Positions 23,931 through 31,729 of a stretch of DNA of 64,000 nt are shown here, piece by piece. Under the pieces are notes generated by a model, which was given only the letters and a program-made list of their open reading frames with translations, had not been told where the DNA came from and made no database searches. Where the stretch lies: the NCBI GenBank assembly GCA_021812385.1, contig JAKANO010000012.1:1-64000 (forward strand), read 5' to 3'. The translations under genes and the position numbers were made by a program. Every line of letters begins with the position of its first letter. Position 1 is the stretch's first letter. The DNA is from Pseudomonadota bacterium (lineage in GTDB: Bacteria > Pseudomonadota > Gammaproteobacteria > Burkholderiales > Thiobacteraceae).

Positions 23931-24914
23931 TTAAGCGATGCAAGATTGTTTTGTACGTTCGCGATCGATCAAGTCGTCCAGCGTATCATTTAAATGCCAT
24001 TGCGGCGCAAAGCCGGTCAGCGTGCGCAGCTTGTCCAAGATCGGACGCCGGTGCGTGACATCCTCGAACTCCTCGCCGTAGGCTTCCTTGTAGGAAATGA
24101 AGCGCAGGGTCGAGCTGCTGTGCGCGCGCTGGATGGTCAGCTCGGCCAGACCGCGAATGGAAATTTCCTGCTCGTTACCTACGTTCACCACCTCGCCCCA
24201 GGCCGCGGGAGAGCCGGCGAGATGATCCAGCGCCACCACCGTGTCGCGCACATCGCAAAAGGATCGGGTCTGCTCGCCGCTGCCAAAAATGGTCAGTGTT
24301 TCGTTGCGCACCGCATGTTGCACAAAGCGCGGCACCACCATGCCGTAGTGTCCCACCTGGTGCGGTCCAATGGTGTTGAACAAGCGCACCACCGCGAGGT
24401 GCAGGCCATATTTGCGCGCATAGGAAAACGCCAGGAACTCGTCCGCCAGCTTGGTCACCGCATACGTCCAGCGCAAGCGGCCGGCGGAAGGCAGCACGAT
24501 GTCGTCGGTCTCGGCAAAGCTGCTCTTGGCATTGAAGCCATACACCTCGGAGGTGGAGGCGATGATCACTTGCGGATTCCAGCCGCCGCTGTGGATGGCG
24601 CGCAACACCTTCTCGGTGCCGTTCATATTGGTCGCCATTACCGCCACCGGGTCTTCCAGCACTTTCTTCACTCCGACCACCGCCGCCATGTGATAGATGC
24701 GGTCGGCCCAGGCGACCGCCTTGTCCAGGGCGCCCCAATGCAAAATGTCCGCCTCGACGAAGCGGAATTGCGGATTGCAGCGGAGCGGTTCGATATTGCT
24801 AAGCGAGCCCGTGCTTAGATTGTCGACCACATATACATGGTCGCCTTGGGCCAGATGGTGGGCCGCCAGGTGCGAGCCGATGAATCCCGCCCCGCCTGTT
24901 ATGAGAACATGCAT
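23931..24914 (-). CDS. NAD-dependent nucleotide-sugar epimerase/dehydratase
   Basis: The protein is 327 aa, an extended SDR: GGAGFIGSHL NAD-binding motif at the start, STSEVYG with the catalytic Ser/Thr, TYAVTK with the Tyr-x3-Lys pair, and NVGNEQEISI near the sugar site. It should interconvert or modify a nucleotide sugar feeding the adjacent GT2. Which one (UDP-glucose, UDP-GlcNAc or a uronic form) cannot be decided by eye. The start at 24914 matches the family N terminus. It is first in the cassette, 10 nt before the GT2 gene. Confidence 0.85.
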   Translation of the reverse strand: MHVLITGGAGFIGSHLAAHHLAQGDHVYVVDNLSTGSLSNIEPLRCNPQFRFVEADILHWGALDKAVAWADRIYHMAAVVGVKKVLEDPVAVMATNMNGTEKVLRAIHSGGWNPQVIIASTSEVYGFNAKSSFAETDDIVLPSAGRLRWTYAVTKLADEFLAFSYARKYGLHLAVVRLFNTIGPHQVGHYGMVVPRFVQHAVRNETLTIFGSGEQTRSFCDVRDTVVALDHLAGSPAAWGEVVNVGNEQEISIRGLAELTIQRAHSSSTLRFISYKEAYGEEFEDVTHRRPILDKLRTLTGFAPQWHLNDTLDDLIDRERTKQSCIA

Positions 24915-25010
24915 GTTATGCCGCTTTAATTTGATTTTTGCCTTCGCCAGGAGCGTTCGATTTCCCCGGGCGTACTGCTGATTTACGGCAAGTATGGTCT
25001 CAAGCTTGAG

Positions 25011-25097
25011 CATGTTCTGGCGATTAGTGTTGCGCTGCAACAGGGCGCCGATGTGGACAAGCCGCGTAATCTGGCTAAATCCGTGACAGTTGAGTAA
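25011..25097 (+). pseudogene. Displaced glmS 3'-end remnant
   Basis: Read in frame, this stretch ends in the last 17 codons of GlmS ([17 protein letters not shown] then stop). Over 25031-25097 it matches 56 of 67 positions of the intact glmS end (17971-18037), with 26 identical bases in a row. Most differences are third-position changes that keep the amino acid. Upstream of about 25011 the likeness to GlmS ends. There is no start and no catalytic part, so it is a fragment. Confidence 0.85.
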
Positions 25098-25106
25098 ACT
25101 CCACGC

Positions 25107-25871
25107 GTGTCTGTCATCGCGATCTTCAATCAAAAAGGCGGTGTGGGTAAGACCACCACCACGCTTAATCTAACTGCGGCGCTAGCGCGCATGGGGAAGC
25201 GCCCCATCGCCATCGATCTCGATCCGCAAGCGCACCTCACCCTGACGTTCGGCGTGCAGGATGTAAACACCGACACCTCTATCGGCGCATTCTTTCGAGA
25301 CGATACCCCCTTATTGAATTTGGTCCGCGATTTGGCTACTGGCGCGCGCGTGATCCCCGCGCACTTGGACCTCTCCAAGGTCGAGGCCTTGCATAGTAAA
25401 AGTGCCGCGGCAGCGCGCAAACTAAAGCTGGGACTCGATGCGTCCCTTGCGTTAGAGGGCGTGCCGATCTTGATCGACTGTTGCCCTACTTTCGGCGTTT
25501 TGACCCTGAATGCCTTGTTGGCGGCGAATCGGGTATTGATACCGGTGTCGGCGGATTTTCTCTCGATGCAAAGCGTGAATAAATTGGACATGGCGCTCAA
25601 GGCGCTGGAAGGCCCGCTGCAGCGCAAAATCGAAAAACGTATCGTGCTCACCCGGTTTGATAGCCGGCGCAAATTTTCTTACGATATATACGACCAGCTC
25701 CAAGAGCGCTACGGAAGAGAACTCTGCGCAACCCGCGTGGCGGAAAATGTGGCGCTGGCCGCAAGCCCGACGCTGGCGCAAGACGTATTTACTTATGCGC
25801 CCTCCAGTCCGGGTGCGCGCGATTATGCAAAGCTCACGCTGGAATTGATCGAATCTGGTTTCTTTGCTTGA
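25107..25871 (+). CDS. ParA-family ATPase
   Basis: The protein is 254 aa. It has the deviant Walker A KGGVGKTT with the signature Lys10 and Lys15, IDLDPQAHLT (Walker A'), and ILIDCCPTFG (Walker B). ParA/MinD-type ATPases position DNA or protein cargo at membranes or nucleoids. No ParB lies next to it, so plasmid-type partition is not indicated; the neighbours downstream are CheY- and CheC-like, which makes positioning of a signalling complex conceivable. The start is a GTG at 25107, just 9 nt after the glmS remnant. Confidence 0.85.
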   Translation: MSVIAIFNQKGGVGKTTTTLNLTAALARMGKRPIAIDLDPQAHLTLTFGVQDVNTDTSIGAFFRDDTPLLNLVRDLATGARVIPAHLDLSKVEALHSKSAAAARKLKLGLDASLALEGVPILIDCCPTFGVLTLNALLAANRVLIPVSADFLSMQSVNKLDMALKALEGPLQRKIEKRIVLTRFDSRRKFSYDIYDQLQERYGRELCATRVAENVALAASPTLAQDVFTYAPSSPGARDYAKLTLELIESGFFA

Positions 25872-25925
25872 TTTTAAAAGTAAAAAATTACTGCACCCGG
25901 ACATGAGCAGGTCATTTTTTGGCTC

Positions 25926-25952
25926 TCAAGCTTTGAGTCTGGATGCCGATAC
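25926..25952 (+). promoter_or_regulatory. Candidate sigma28 (FliA) promoter of the CheY-CheC-cyclase operon
   Basis: TCAAGCTT, an 11-nt spacer, then GCCGATAC. Against the flagellar consensus TAAAGTTT-N11-GCCGATAA this is 6 of 8 and 7 of 8 with the exact spacing. It lies about 45 nt before the first start codon. Confidence 0.55.
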
Positions 25953-25996
25953 AGCTAAAACTGTCAGAATAATTAAGAGGCTCCCGGGCTCACTAT

Positions 25997-26362
25997 ATGT
26001 CGTTGCCAATTCTAGTCGTGGACGATTCCGCCATGGCGCGCAAAATGTTGATCAAGTCGCTGCCGCCGGAGTGGGATGTGGAAATTTCCCAAGCGGAAAA
26101 TGGCGTACAAGCCATTGAGGCGTACCGTGCCGGCAAAGCGGCGGTGATGTTTCTCGACCTGACCATGCCGGTGCTGGATGGTTATGGCGTGCTGGAAACG
26201 CTGCGCAAGGAAGATCTCAACAGCATGGTCATCGTGGTTTCCGCAGATATTCAGCCCGTCGCGCAGGAGCGCGTCCTGTCCATGGGCGCGATCGCCTTTG
26301 TGAAAAAACCCGTGTCATCCGAGCTGATTTCCACCGTGCTCAAGCAATATGGTGTGATATGA
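25997..26362 (+). CDS. CheY-like single-domain response regulator
   Basis: The protein is 121 aa, a receiver domain only. The acidic pocket is Asp9-Asp10, the phospho-acceptor Asp54 (MFLDLTMP), and Lys103/Lys104 completes the site. It has no output domain, so it must act by binding a partner. The next gene, overlapping by 4 nt (ATGA), encodes a CheC-type phosphatase likely to dephosphorylate it. The kinase is not in the window. Confidence 0.92.
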   Translation: MSLPILVVDDSAMARKMLIKSLPPEWDVEISQAENGVQAIEAYRAGKAAVMFLDLTMPVLDGYGVLETLRKEDLNSMVIVVSADIQPVAQERVLSMGAIAFVKKPVSSELISTVLKQYGVI

Positions 26363-26997
26363 GCCTAGCCGCCCTCAGCAACGATCAGCGCGACGCGCTG
26401 CAAGAGTTGACCAATATCGCGATGGGCCAGGCCGGCGCATCGCTGGCGACGCTGCTCGACGAGTTTGTGGATTTGTCGGTGCCGCGCATCCGCGTGGTAG
26501 AGCTGGTCGATCTGCCGCCGGTATTGGCCGAGCTGGTGGGCAAAACCAATTTGGTCAGCGCGGTGCGCCAATCGTTCCAGGGCTATTTGCGCGGCGAGGC
26601 GATCATCATCTTCGGCGAACCAGGCTGTCAGGCGCTGGCCGATCTGATGGGCTTTGAAGGCGAGTTGGGCGAGAGCGGCGAAAACGAGTTGTTGCTGGAT
26701 GTGGCGAATGTGCTGTCCGGCGCATGCCTGGGCGGCATGATGGAGCAAATCCGTAATTTCACCGAGACCAAGGGCCCGGCGGAATTGAGCTTTTCCATGC
26801 CGTCGGTGATGGCGCGCCAAGTCATGGCGGAGCAATTGATCGACCCGCAAAAAGTGCAGTGGAGCCACGCGCTGCTGCTGGAAGTGAATTTCACCATCAA
26901 GAACCGGGACTTCATCGCCCACCTCACCATGCTCATGCCGGAAGAAGGGATTGAAAAAATCCGCGGCATTCTCGATGAATTCCTCGCTGCATTCTAA
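26359..26997 (+). CDS. CheC-type CheY-phosphate phosphatase
   Basis: The protein is 212 aa. The CheC active-site pattern D/S-x3-E-x2-N-x22-P is met exactly at Asp12, Glu16, Asn19 and Pro42. The second repeat shows Glu110-x3-Asp114-x2-Asn117. CheC/CheX/FliY enzymes remove phosphate from CheY. It overlaps the CheY-like gene by ATGA, so the pair is a response regulator with its dedicated phosphatase. The closing C-terminal region resembles the usual CheC tail. Confidence 0.85.
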   Translation: MSLAALSNDQRDALQELTNIAMGQAGASLATLLDEFVDLSVPRIRVVELVDLPPVLAELVGKTNLVSAVRQSFQGYLRGEAIIIFGEPGCQALADLMGFEGELGESGENELLLDVANVLSGACLGGMMEQIRNFTETKGPAELSFSMPSVMARQVMAEQLIDPQKVQWSHALLLEVNFTIKNRDFIAHLTMLMPEEGIEKIRGILDEFLAAF

Positions 26998-27012
26998 AAA
27001 TGATCTTGCCCC

Positions 27013-27996
27013 ATGAGCGGTGAAGCGTTTTCCTTCAATTTAGCCGAAACCGTTGTCAAATGGCTGGATGTCGGCATTTTCGTTCTGGATAAAAATTTCG
27101 AGGTGCAGCTGTGGAATAATTTCATGGCGCACCATAGCGGCCGCGCCGCGGAAGAGATCGTCGGCAAAAATCTGTTCGAGGCATTTCCGGAACTGCCCAA
27201 GCCGTGGTTCACCAAAAAGGTCAATACGGTATTCCTGCTGAACAACTTCGCATTCATTTCCTGGGAAAATCGGCCGTTCCTGTTTCGCTTTGCGCACAAC
27301 CGCCCGATTACCGGCGGCGCCGATCACATGTACCAAAACTGCATGCTGTTGCCGCTGAAAGCCGAGCAAGGCAAGCCGGAAGCGGTGTGCGTCATGGTGT
27401 TCGACGCAACCGATACCGCGATTGCGCAAAACCTGCTGAAAGAAGCGCTGGAAGCCATCTCGGAAATCAGCAATCGTGACGGCCTGACCGGCATCTACAA
27501 TCGCCGTTATCTGGAAAATCGTTTGTCGAGTGAATTCGACCGCACGCGGCGCTATGGCGGCACCTTCTCCATGGTTTTGTTCGACTTGGATTTCTTCAAA
27601 AAAGTGAACGACACTTACGGCCATCTCGCGGGTGACAAAGTCTTGGTGGAAATCGCCGCGCGCATGAAAGCGCAATTGCGCACCTCGGATGTGCTGGGAC
27701 GCTATGGCGGCGAAGAATTCATTCTGATTTTGCCGGAAACGTCACTCGAAGGCGCGCGCATATTCGCCGACCGCTTGCGTGAAATGATCGAGCTGGAACC
27801 GGTGATCTACGACAACATCACCATTCCCGTCACCGTGAGCATGGGCGTGACCGAGCATCAGGCGGACATGCCCAGCTACACCAGCATGACGCATCAATCC
27901 GATCTGGCGCTGTACGCCTCCAAGGCTGCCGGGCGCAATCGCGTGACGTGTTATGACCCATCTTTAGAAAAGTTGGCGGCGCAAGCCAAGCACTAG
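27013..27996 (+). CDS. Diguanylate cyclase with N-terminal PAS domain
   Basis: The protein is 327 aa. A PAS domain lies at about 10-125 (VGIFVLDKNFEVQLWN, GKNLFEAFPEL), then a short helical linker and a GGDEF domain beginning NRDGLTGIYNRRYLE. The active site is GGEEF at 232-236. RTSD (223-226) sits five residues before it, an intact RxxD inhibitory site. So it should make c-di-GMP and be product-inhibited. There is no signal peptide or membrane span, so it is cytosolic. It starts 15 nt after the CheC-like gene and closes the operon. Confidence 0.93.
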   Translation: MSGEAFSFNLAETVVKWLDVGIFVLDKNFEVQLWNNFMAHHSGRAAEEIVGKNLFEAFPELPKPWFTKKVNTVFLLNNFAFISWENRPFLFRFAHNRPITGGADHMYQNCMLLPLKAEQGKPEAVCVMVFDATDTAIAQNLLKEALEAISEISNRDGLTGIYNRRYLENRLSSEFDRTRRYGGTFSMVLFDLDFFKKVNDTYGHLAGDKVLVEIAARMKAQLRTSDVLGRYGGEEFILILPETSLEGARIFADRLREMIELEPVIYDNITIPVTVSMGVTEHQADMPSYTSMTHQSDLALYASKAAGRNRVTCYDPSLEKLAAQAKH

Positions 27997-28014
27997 AAAA
28001 AGATTTTCCCCCGG

Positions 28015-29649
28015 TTAAATTGGGCACACCATCTCGCCCAGCTTGGTCGTCAGCTTCAAGTTCTCGCGATAATCCACCGGGCAATCGATAATCGTCACCG
28101 TGTTTTGCGCCAGCGCCGTTTGCAGCGTGGGCAGCAACTCCTCCGCACGGCTAATGCGATAGCCTTTGGCGCCGAAGGCCTCCGCGTATTTTACGAAGTC
28201 GGGATTGCTGAATTTCACGTTTGAGGTGCGGCCAAAATGCGTTTGCTGCTTCCACTCGATCAGGCCGTAGCTTGCGTCATTCCAAATCAAAATCACGAAC
28301 GGCGCTTGCATGCGCATCGCCGTTTCAATCTCTTGCGAGTTCATCAGAAACCCCGCGTCGCCGGTTACCGCCACCACCTTGCGTTGCGGGAAATTCAGCT
28401 TGGCGGCTACCGCGCCCGGCAGCGCGATGCCCATGCTGGCGAAGCCGTTGGAGATGATGCAGGTATTGGGTTTTTCACATTCGAACATGCGCGCCATCCA
28501 CAGTTTGTGCGCGCCGACATCGCAGATGACGATATCTTCGGCATCCAGCGCACGGCGCAAATCGGCAATGATGCGCTGCGGCTTGATTGGGAATTCAACG
28601 TCATGGTCCATCTCGTGTAGCTGCTTCTGGATCTCGACCCGCAAGCGCTCATAAATATTGTTGGTGTGGCGTCTGGCGCGGCTTGCCAAGGCGGGCAGCG
28701 TGACATTGAAATCCCCCAAAGCGCCTTCGGTGAGGTTGTAGTTGGCGTCGACTTCCGCCGGCAGGATGTCGATGTAAATGATTTTGCGGTCGGCGGTTTG
28801 ATGCCACAGCTTGGGAGGATATTCCACGATGTCGTAGCCGATGCAAATCACCACATCCGCACGGTCAAAACCGCAGGAAACGTAATCGTGCGACTGCAAC
28901 CCCACCGTGCCCAGACTGAGCGGATGCGCGGATGGCATGATGCCCTTCGCCATGAAGGTGTTGGCTACGGGGATGTTGAGCTTCTCGGCGAAATCGATCA
29001 AGGCGGCGCTGGCGCGGGCGCGCACCAGGCCGTTGCCGGCCAAGATGAGCGGAAACTCGGCAGCGTTTAGGACTTGGACGATGGCATCCAGGCGCACCTC
29101 GGAAGGATAGGGGGTCGTCACCAAGCGCGGCGTGATGGGCGTTAATTCCAGATGCTCGATGTGCGCGATATTTTCCGGGAACTCGATAAAAGTCGCACCC
29201 GACTTGGCGCCCTGCGCCACTTTGAATGCTTTGCGCACCACCTCGGGAATGATCTCGGGATTGAGGATTTGCGTCGCGTAACGCGTGATGGGCTGAAACA
29301 GATTCACCAAGTCCAAAACCTGATGCGACTCTTTATGCAGACGATTGGTGGCGGCTTGGCCGGCGATGGCGACCACCGGCGCATAATCCATATTGGCATC
29401 GGCAACGCCGGTCACCAAATTGGTGGCGCCCGGCCCCAGGGTGGCCAAGCACACGCCGGCCTTACCGGTGAGCCGGCCTTGCACATCGGCCATAAATGCC
29501 GCGCCTTGCTCATGCCGGGTGGTCACAAAGGCGATGGATGAATCGAGCAAGGCATCCATGACATCCAGGTTTTCTTCACCGGGGATGCCGTAAATATATT
29601 CCACCCCCTCGGCTTCCAGGCATTTCACGAATAGATCGGCGGCACGCAT
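28015..29649 (-). CDS. ThDP-dependent acetolactate synthase-like enzyme
   Basis: The protein is 544 aa with the three domains of the ThDP superfamily. Glu47 in TRHEQGAAFMAD is the catalytic acid that activates the cofactor; the cofactor/Mg motif is GDAGFLMNSQEIETAMR...WND. The sequence most resembles catabolic, FAD-independent acetolactate synthase (AlsS/BudB) rather than IlvB. The GDG of the family reads GDA here, which is tolerated in this family. No acetolactate decarboxylase or regulatory subunit is adjacent. It converges with the cyclase gene, 18 nt apart. Confidence 0.82.
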   Translation of the reverse strand: MRAADLFVKCLEAEGVEYIYGIPGEENLDVMDALLDSSIAFVTTRHEQGAAFMADVQGRLTGKAGVCLATLGPGATNLVTGVADANMDYAPVVAIAGQAATNRLHKESHQVLDLVNLFQPITRYATQILNPEIIPEVVRKAFKVAQGAKSGATFIEFPENIAHIEHLELTPITPRLVTTPYPSEVRLDAIVQVLNAAEFPLILAGNGLVRARASAALIDFAEKLNIPVANTFMAKGIMPSAHPLSLGTVGLQSHDYVSCGFDRADVVICIGYDIVEYPPKLWHQTADRKIIYIDILPAEVDANYNLTEGALGDFNVTLPALASRARRHTNNIYERLRVEIQKQLHEMDHDVEFPIKPQRIIADLRRALDAEDIVICDVGAHKLWMARMFECEKPNTCIISNGFASMGIALPGAVAAKLNFPQRKVVAVTGDAGFLMNSQEIETAMRMQAPFVILIWNDASYGLIEWKQQTHFGRTSNVKFSNPDFVKYAEAFGAKGYRISRAEELLPTLQTALAQNTVTIIDCPVDYRENLKLTTKLGEMVCPI

Positions 29650-30097
29650 GATGACCTCTTACTCACGTTTGATTATGCAGAGATGTAATCAACCTTAGCG
29701 GCATGTGGTTACATAAGCTGAATGGCGTTGTGCATTGTGCGGCCGTTGTAGGCGTGCGCCAAGGCAGCGTCCGTAAACGCTCTTGGTTTTGCTCCAAGCT
29801 AAGTAACGAACCGGTGCGCCACACGACGCAGACAGTCATGATCAGATAATACTTCTTCCAATCATAGGATATGAGCAATAAGTTCAGGCCCTCATTCAAG
29901 GGCTCAAGCGAAGAGCGGCACAAGCCGCGGGGTCGTAGGCAAGCCGAACGCCGCTATTAGCAGTAAGCTTGGCGTAGCCCAAACGCGTACCCGCAACAGC
30001 TGCGGATCTGGCAAGCAATGTTGCAAGCAAACAGATGATGGCCATTGCGATATACCTTCACTTCAGCCGGACAAGTTTTGCCCTTGCGCCGGTCACC
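29650..30097. other. Long intergenic stretch between the acetolactate synthase-like gene and creD
   Basis: No well-supported gene is seen in these 448 nt. The only candidate is a 49-codon minus-strand frame at 29896-30045. No tRNA, terminator with T run, or mobile-element end was recognised. The region may hold decayed coding sequence. Confidence 0.5.
29896..30045 (-). CDS. Possible small exported protein or gene remnant
   Basis: This is a 49-codon frame with a start similar to a signal peptide (MAIICLLATLLARSAAVAG) and AAGG about 9 nt upstream of the ATG. The remaining 30 residues match no family I know. It could be a small secreted protein or the 5' piece of a decayed gene. Weak evidence. 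Confidence 0.25.
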   Translation of the reverse strand: MAIICLLATLLARSAAVAGTRLGYAKLTANSGVRLAYDPAACAALRLSP

Positions 30098-31438
30098 TTA
30101 TTCGGCATCTGGGGGCGCGATACTCGGCATGGATTTACCGGCTATGCCCCAATCTACGCGACGGGTGAGGTACATGGTCAGCGCGAGTATGCCGAAGATG
30201 AGCCAGGCACCCATGAGAAGGGCGTAGTCCTCCGAGGCCAGGAGTTGATACAGGCCGAAGTACAGCAAGGCATAGCCCGTACCCAGAACAGCAGAGCCCT
30301 TCCAGCCTCCCAATAAGGTGCGGCCGTAGGCTGCAATCAGCATTACACACGCGCCCGCAGCGATCAGGTAGGACAGATCAAAACGCAGGTGTTCGGACAG
30401 TGCCAACAGCAGCAAGAAGAACAGCACCACGGCGAAACCCACTAGCAAATATTGCAAGGGATGTACCGAGCGCGCTTTGACTAACTCGAACAGAAAGAAT
30501 CCCCCCAAGGTGAGTAGCACGAATAGGGAACCGTAACGCACTGCACGATCAGTCTGCGTGTAGCCATCGACCGGATCGATGAGCGAAACTCCCAGGGTGG
30601 TGGCCATCCAGGGGGCGGGATTTTGGCCGCTTCCTGTCTGGATTTTGGCATCTAGCAAGTGGTCGCCGCCGGTGGCGAAATCATTGACGCGCCAGCGTGC
30701 GCTAAATCCGTTTTGATTGATGGTGCGCTTCTCCGGCAAAAAATTTCCGGTGAAGCTGGGATGTCGCCAAGGAGAATCCAATTCGAAATCGTTGTTCTCT
30801 GCCAGCGGAATCAAGTCCAGGCGCGTACTCCCGGCAATTTCCATTTCCGCGTCCAGCGTTAATCCCTGTTGCAAGGTTTGTAAGTCGATCGGCACGTGGA
30901 ATCCATGCTCGAACTGGCCACCCGGCACGCCGGGGCGGGCGGTCAGGAGCTTGCCCTGCGCGCTCTTGATCGAAATGCGCTTCAGGCCGCGCGGATCGCT
31001 GACCCCATAGACGATGTAAGCTTCCTCAATGGTTTGCCCCGGTGCAGGTTTGAAAGCCGGAAGTTGCGCAGTGAGTTTCACCTTTGCCAAGTAAATGTGG
31101 GCCTTGAAGATGCCACGGTAGCGCTCGCCGACCTCCAGATTGCCCGTGGCGTTCAGTTGTGTGGGGCGAATGGCATGGGAACAGTCCTGAACGATATTGT
31201 GGCGATTAAAGCCTTTGTCATTGGTATCAACTATGGAGCGCGGCTCGCTGCATTTGACCCAAATCAGGGGGCCAGCCAACTGCTGTTCGCGTGCATATTG
31301 ATCGGCGATGGAGCGCACCGCGCCATCGCGGGTAGCTGATCGCTCATTTACCTTCCATTCCACTTTCAACATTGCAAAGGCAAGAATAAGGGCGATCAGG
31401 CCCAGGGTGAGCAGTTTGATGAATAGTTGTTTGTTCAT
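30098..31438 (-). CDS. creD: CreD-family inner-membrane protein
   Basis: The protein is 446 aa. An N-terminal membrane helix (about 8-25) is followed by a large periplasmic domain (about 26-290) and five or so C-terminal helices. The CreD pattern RAVRYGSLFVLLTLGGFFLFEL and the following HPLQYLLVG region are typical. CreD is the CreBC-regulated inner-membrane protein linked to envelope integrity and beta-lactam/colicin response. No creB or creC lies nearby. GGGAGG lies 7 nt before the ATG. Confidence 0.92.
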   Translation of the reverse strand: MNKQLFIKLLTLGLIALILAFAMLKVEWKVNERSATRDGAVRSIADQYAREQQLAGPLIWVKCSEPRSIVDTNDKGFNRHNIVQDCSHAIRPTQLNATGNLEVGERYRGIFKAHIYLAKVKLTAQLPAFKPAPGQTIEEAYIVYGVSDPRGLKRISIKSAQGKLLTARPGVPGGQFEHGFHVPIDLQTLQQGLTLDAEMEIAGSTRLDLIPLAENNDFELDSPWRHPSFTGNFLPEKRTINQNGFSARWRVNDFATGGDHLLDAKIQTGSGQNPAPWMATTLGVSLIDPVDGYTQTDRAVRYGSLFVLLTLGGFFLFELVKARSVHPLQYLLVGFAVVLFFLLLLALSEHLRFDLSYLIAAGACVMLIAAYGRTLLGGWKGSAVLGTGYALLYFGLYQLLASEDYALLMGAWLIFGILALTMYLTRRVDWGIAGKSMPSIAPPDAE

Positions 31439-31597
31439 GGCAAGACCTCCCAGGAGAATGGAGTGGCAAGTCTTGCGGCGAGCGGTGGTTTTTGTATGTT
31501 GGCTATGAGTAAATGCAGTGATGCATTAAGGCAATTTGCGGGCAGGCTGCGGCGCGACGCCTCTTGGCGGATTGGATCTTTTCTGACTTGGAAGGAC

Positions 31598-31628
31598 AAA
31601 AAAAAAGCCCCGATTTGCATCGGGGCTT
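31598..31628 (-). terminator. Intrinsic terminator of the argS-SPOR-dsbA-regulator operon
   Basis: The stem AAGCCCCGAT/ATCGGGGCTT has a 4-nt loop and is followed, on the minus strand, by a run of about ten T. It lies about 100 nt downstream of the response regulator stop. Confidence 0.85.
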
Positions 31629-31729
31629 AAGCGCAAGTTGAACAGAAACAAGCATCACACTAGCAAATTCAATATATCATAAATTTTGCCGCTGTCTAGT
31701 ACTTTATAACTAATATATTTCAGCAAAAG

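Noticed and set aside
18038-25106. Tn7-like insertion at the glmS 3' end
   Set aside because: The site suits Tn7 targeting, but no tnsABCDE-like gene or Tn7 end is seen, and the duplicated part is glmS coding sequence, not a 5-bp target duplication. No integrase gene is visible either, so the mechanism stays open.
31435-31620. 61-codon minus-strand frame upstream of creD
   Set aside because: It begins inside the terminator stem and runs into the creD start; composition is not protein-like.
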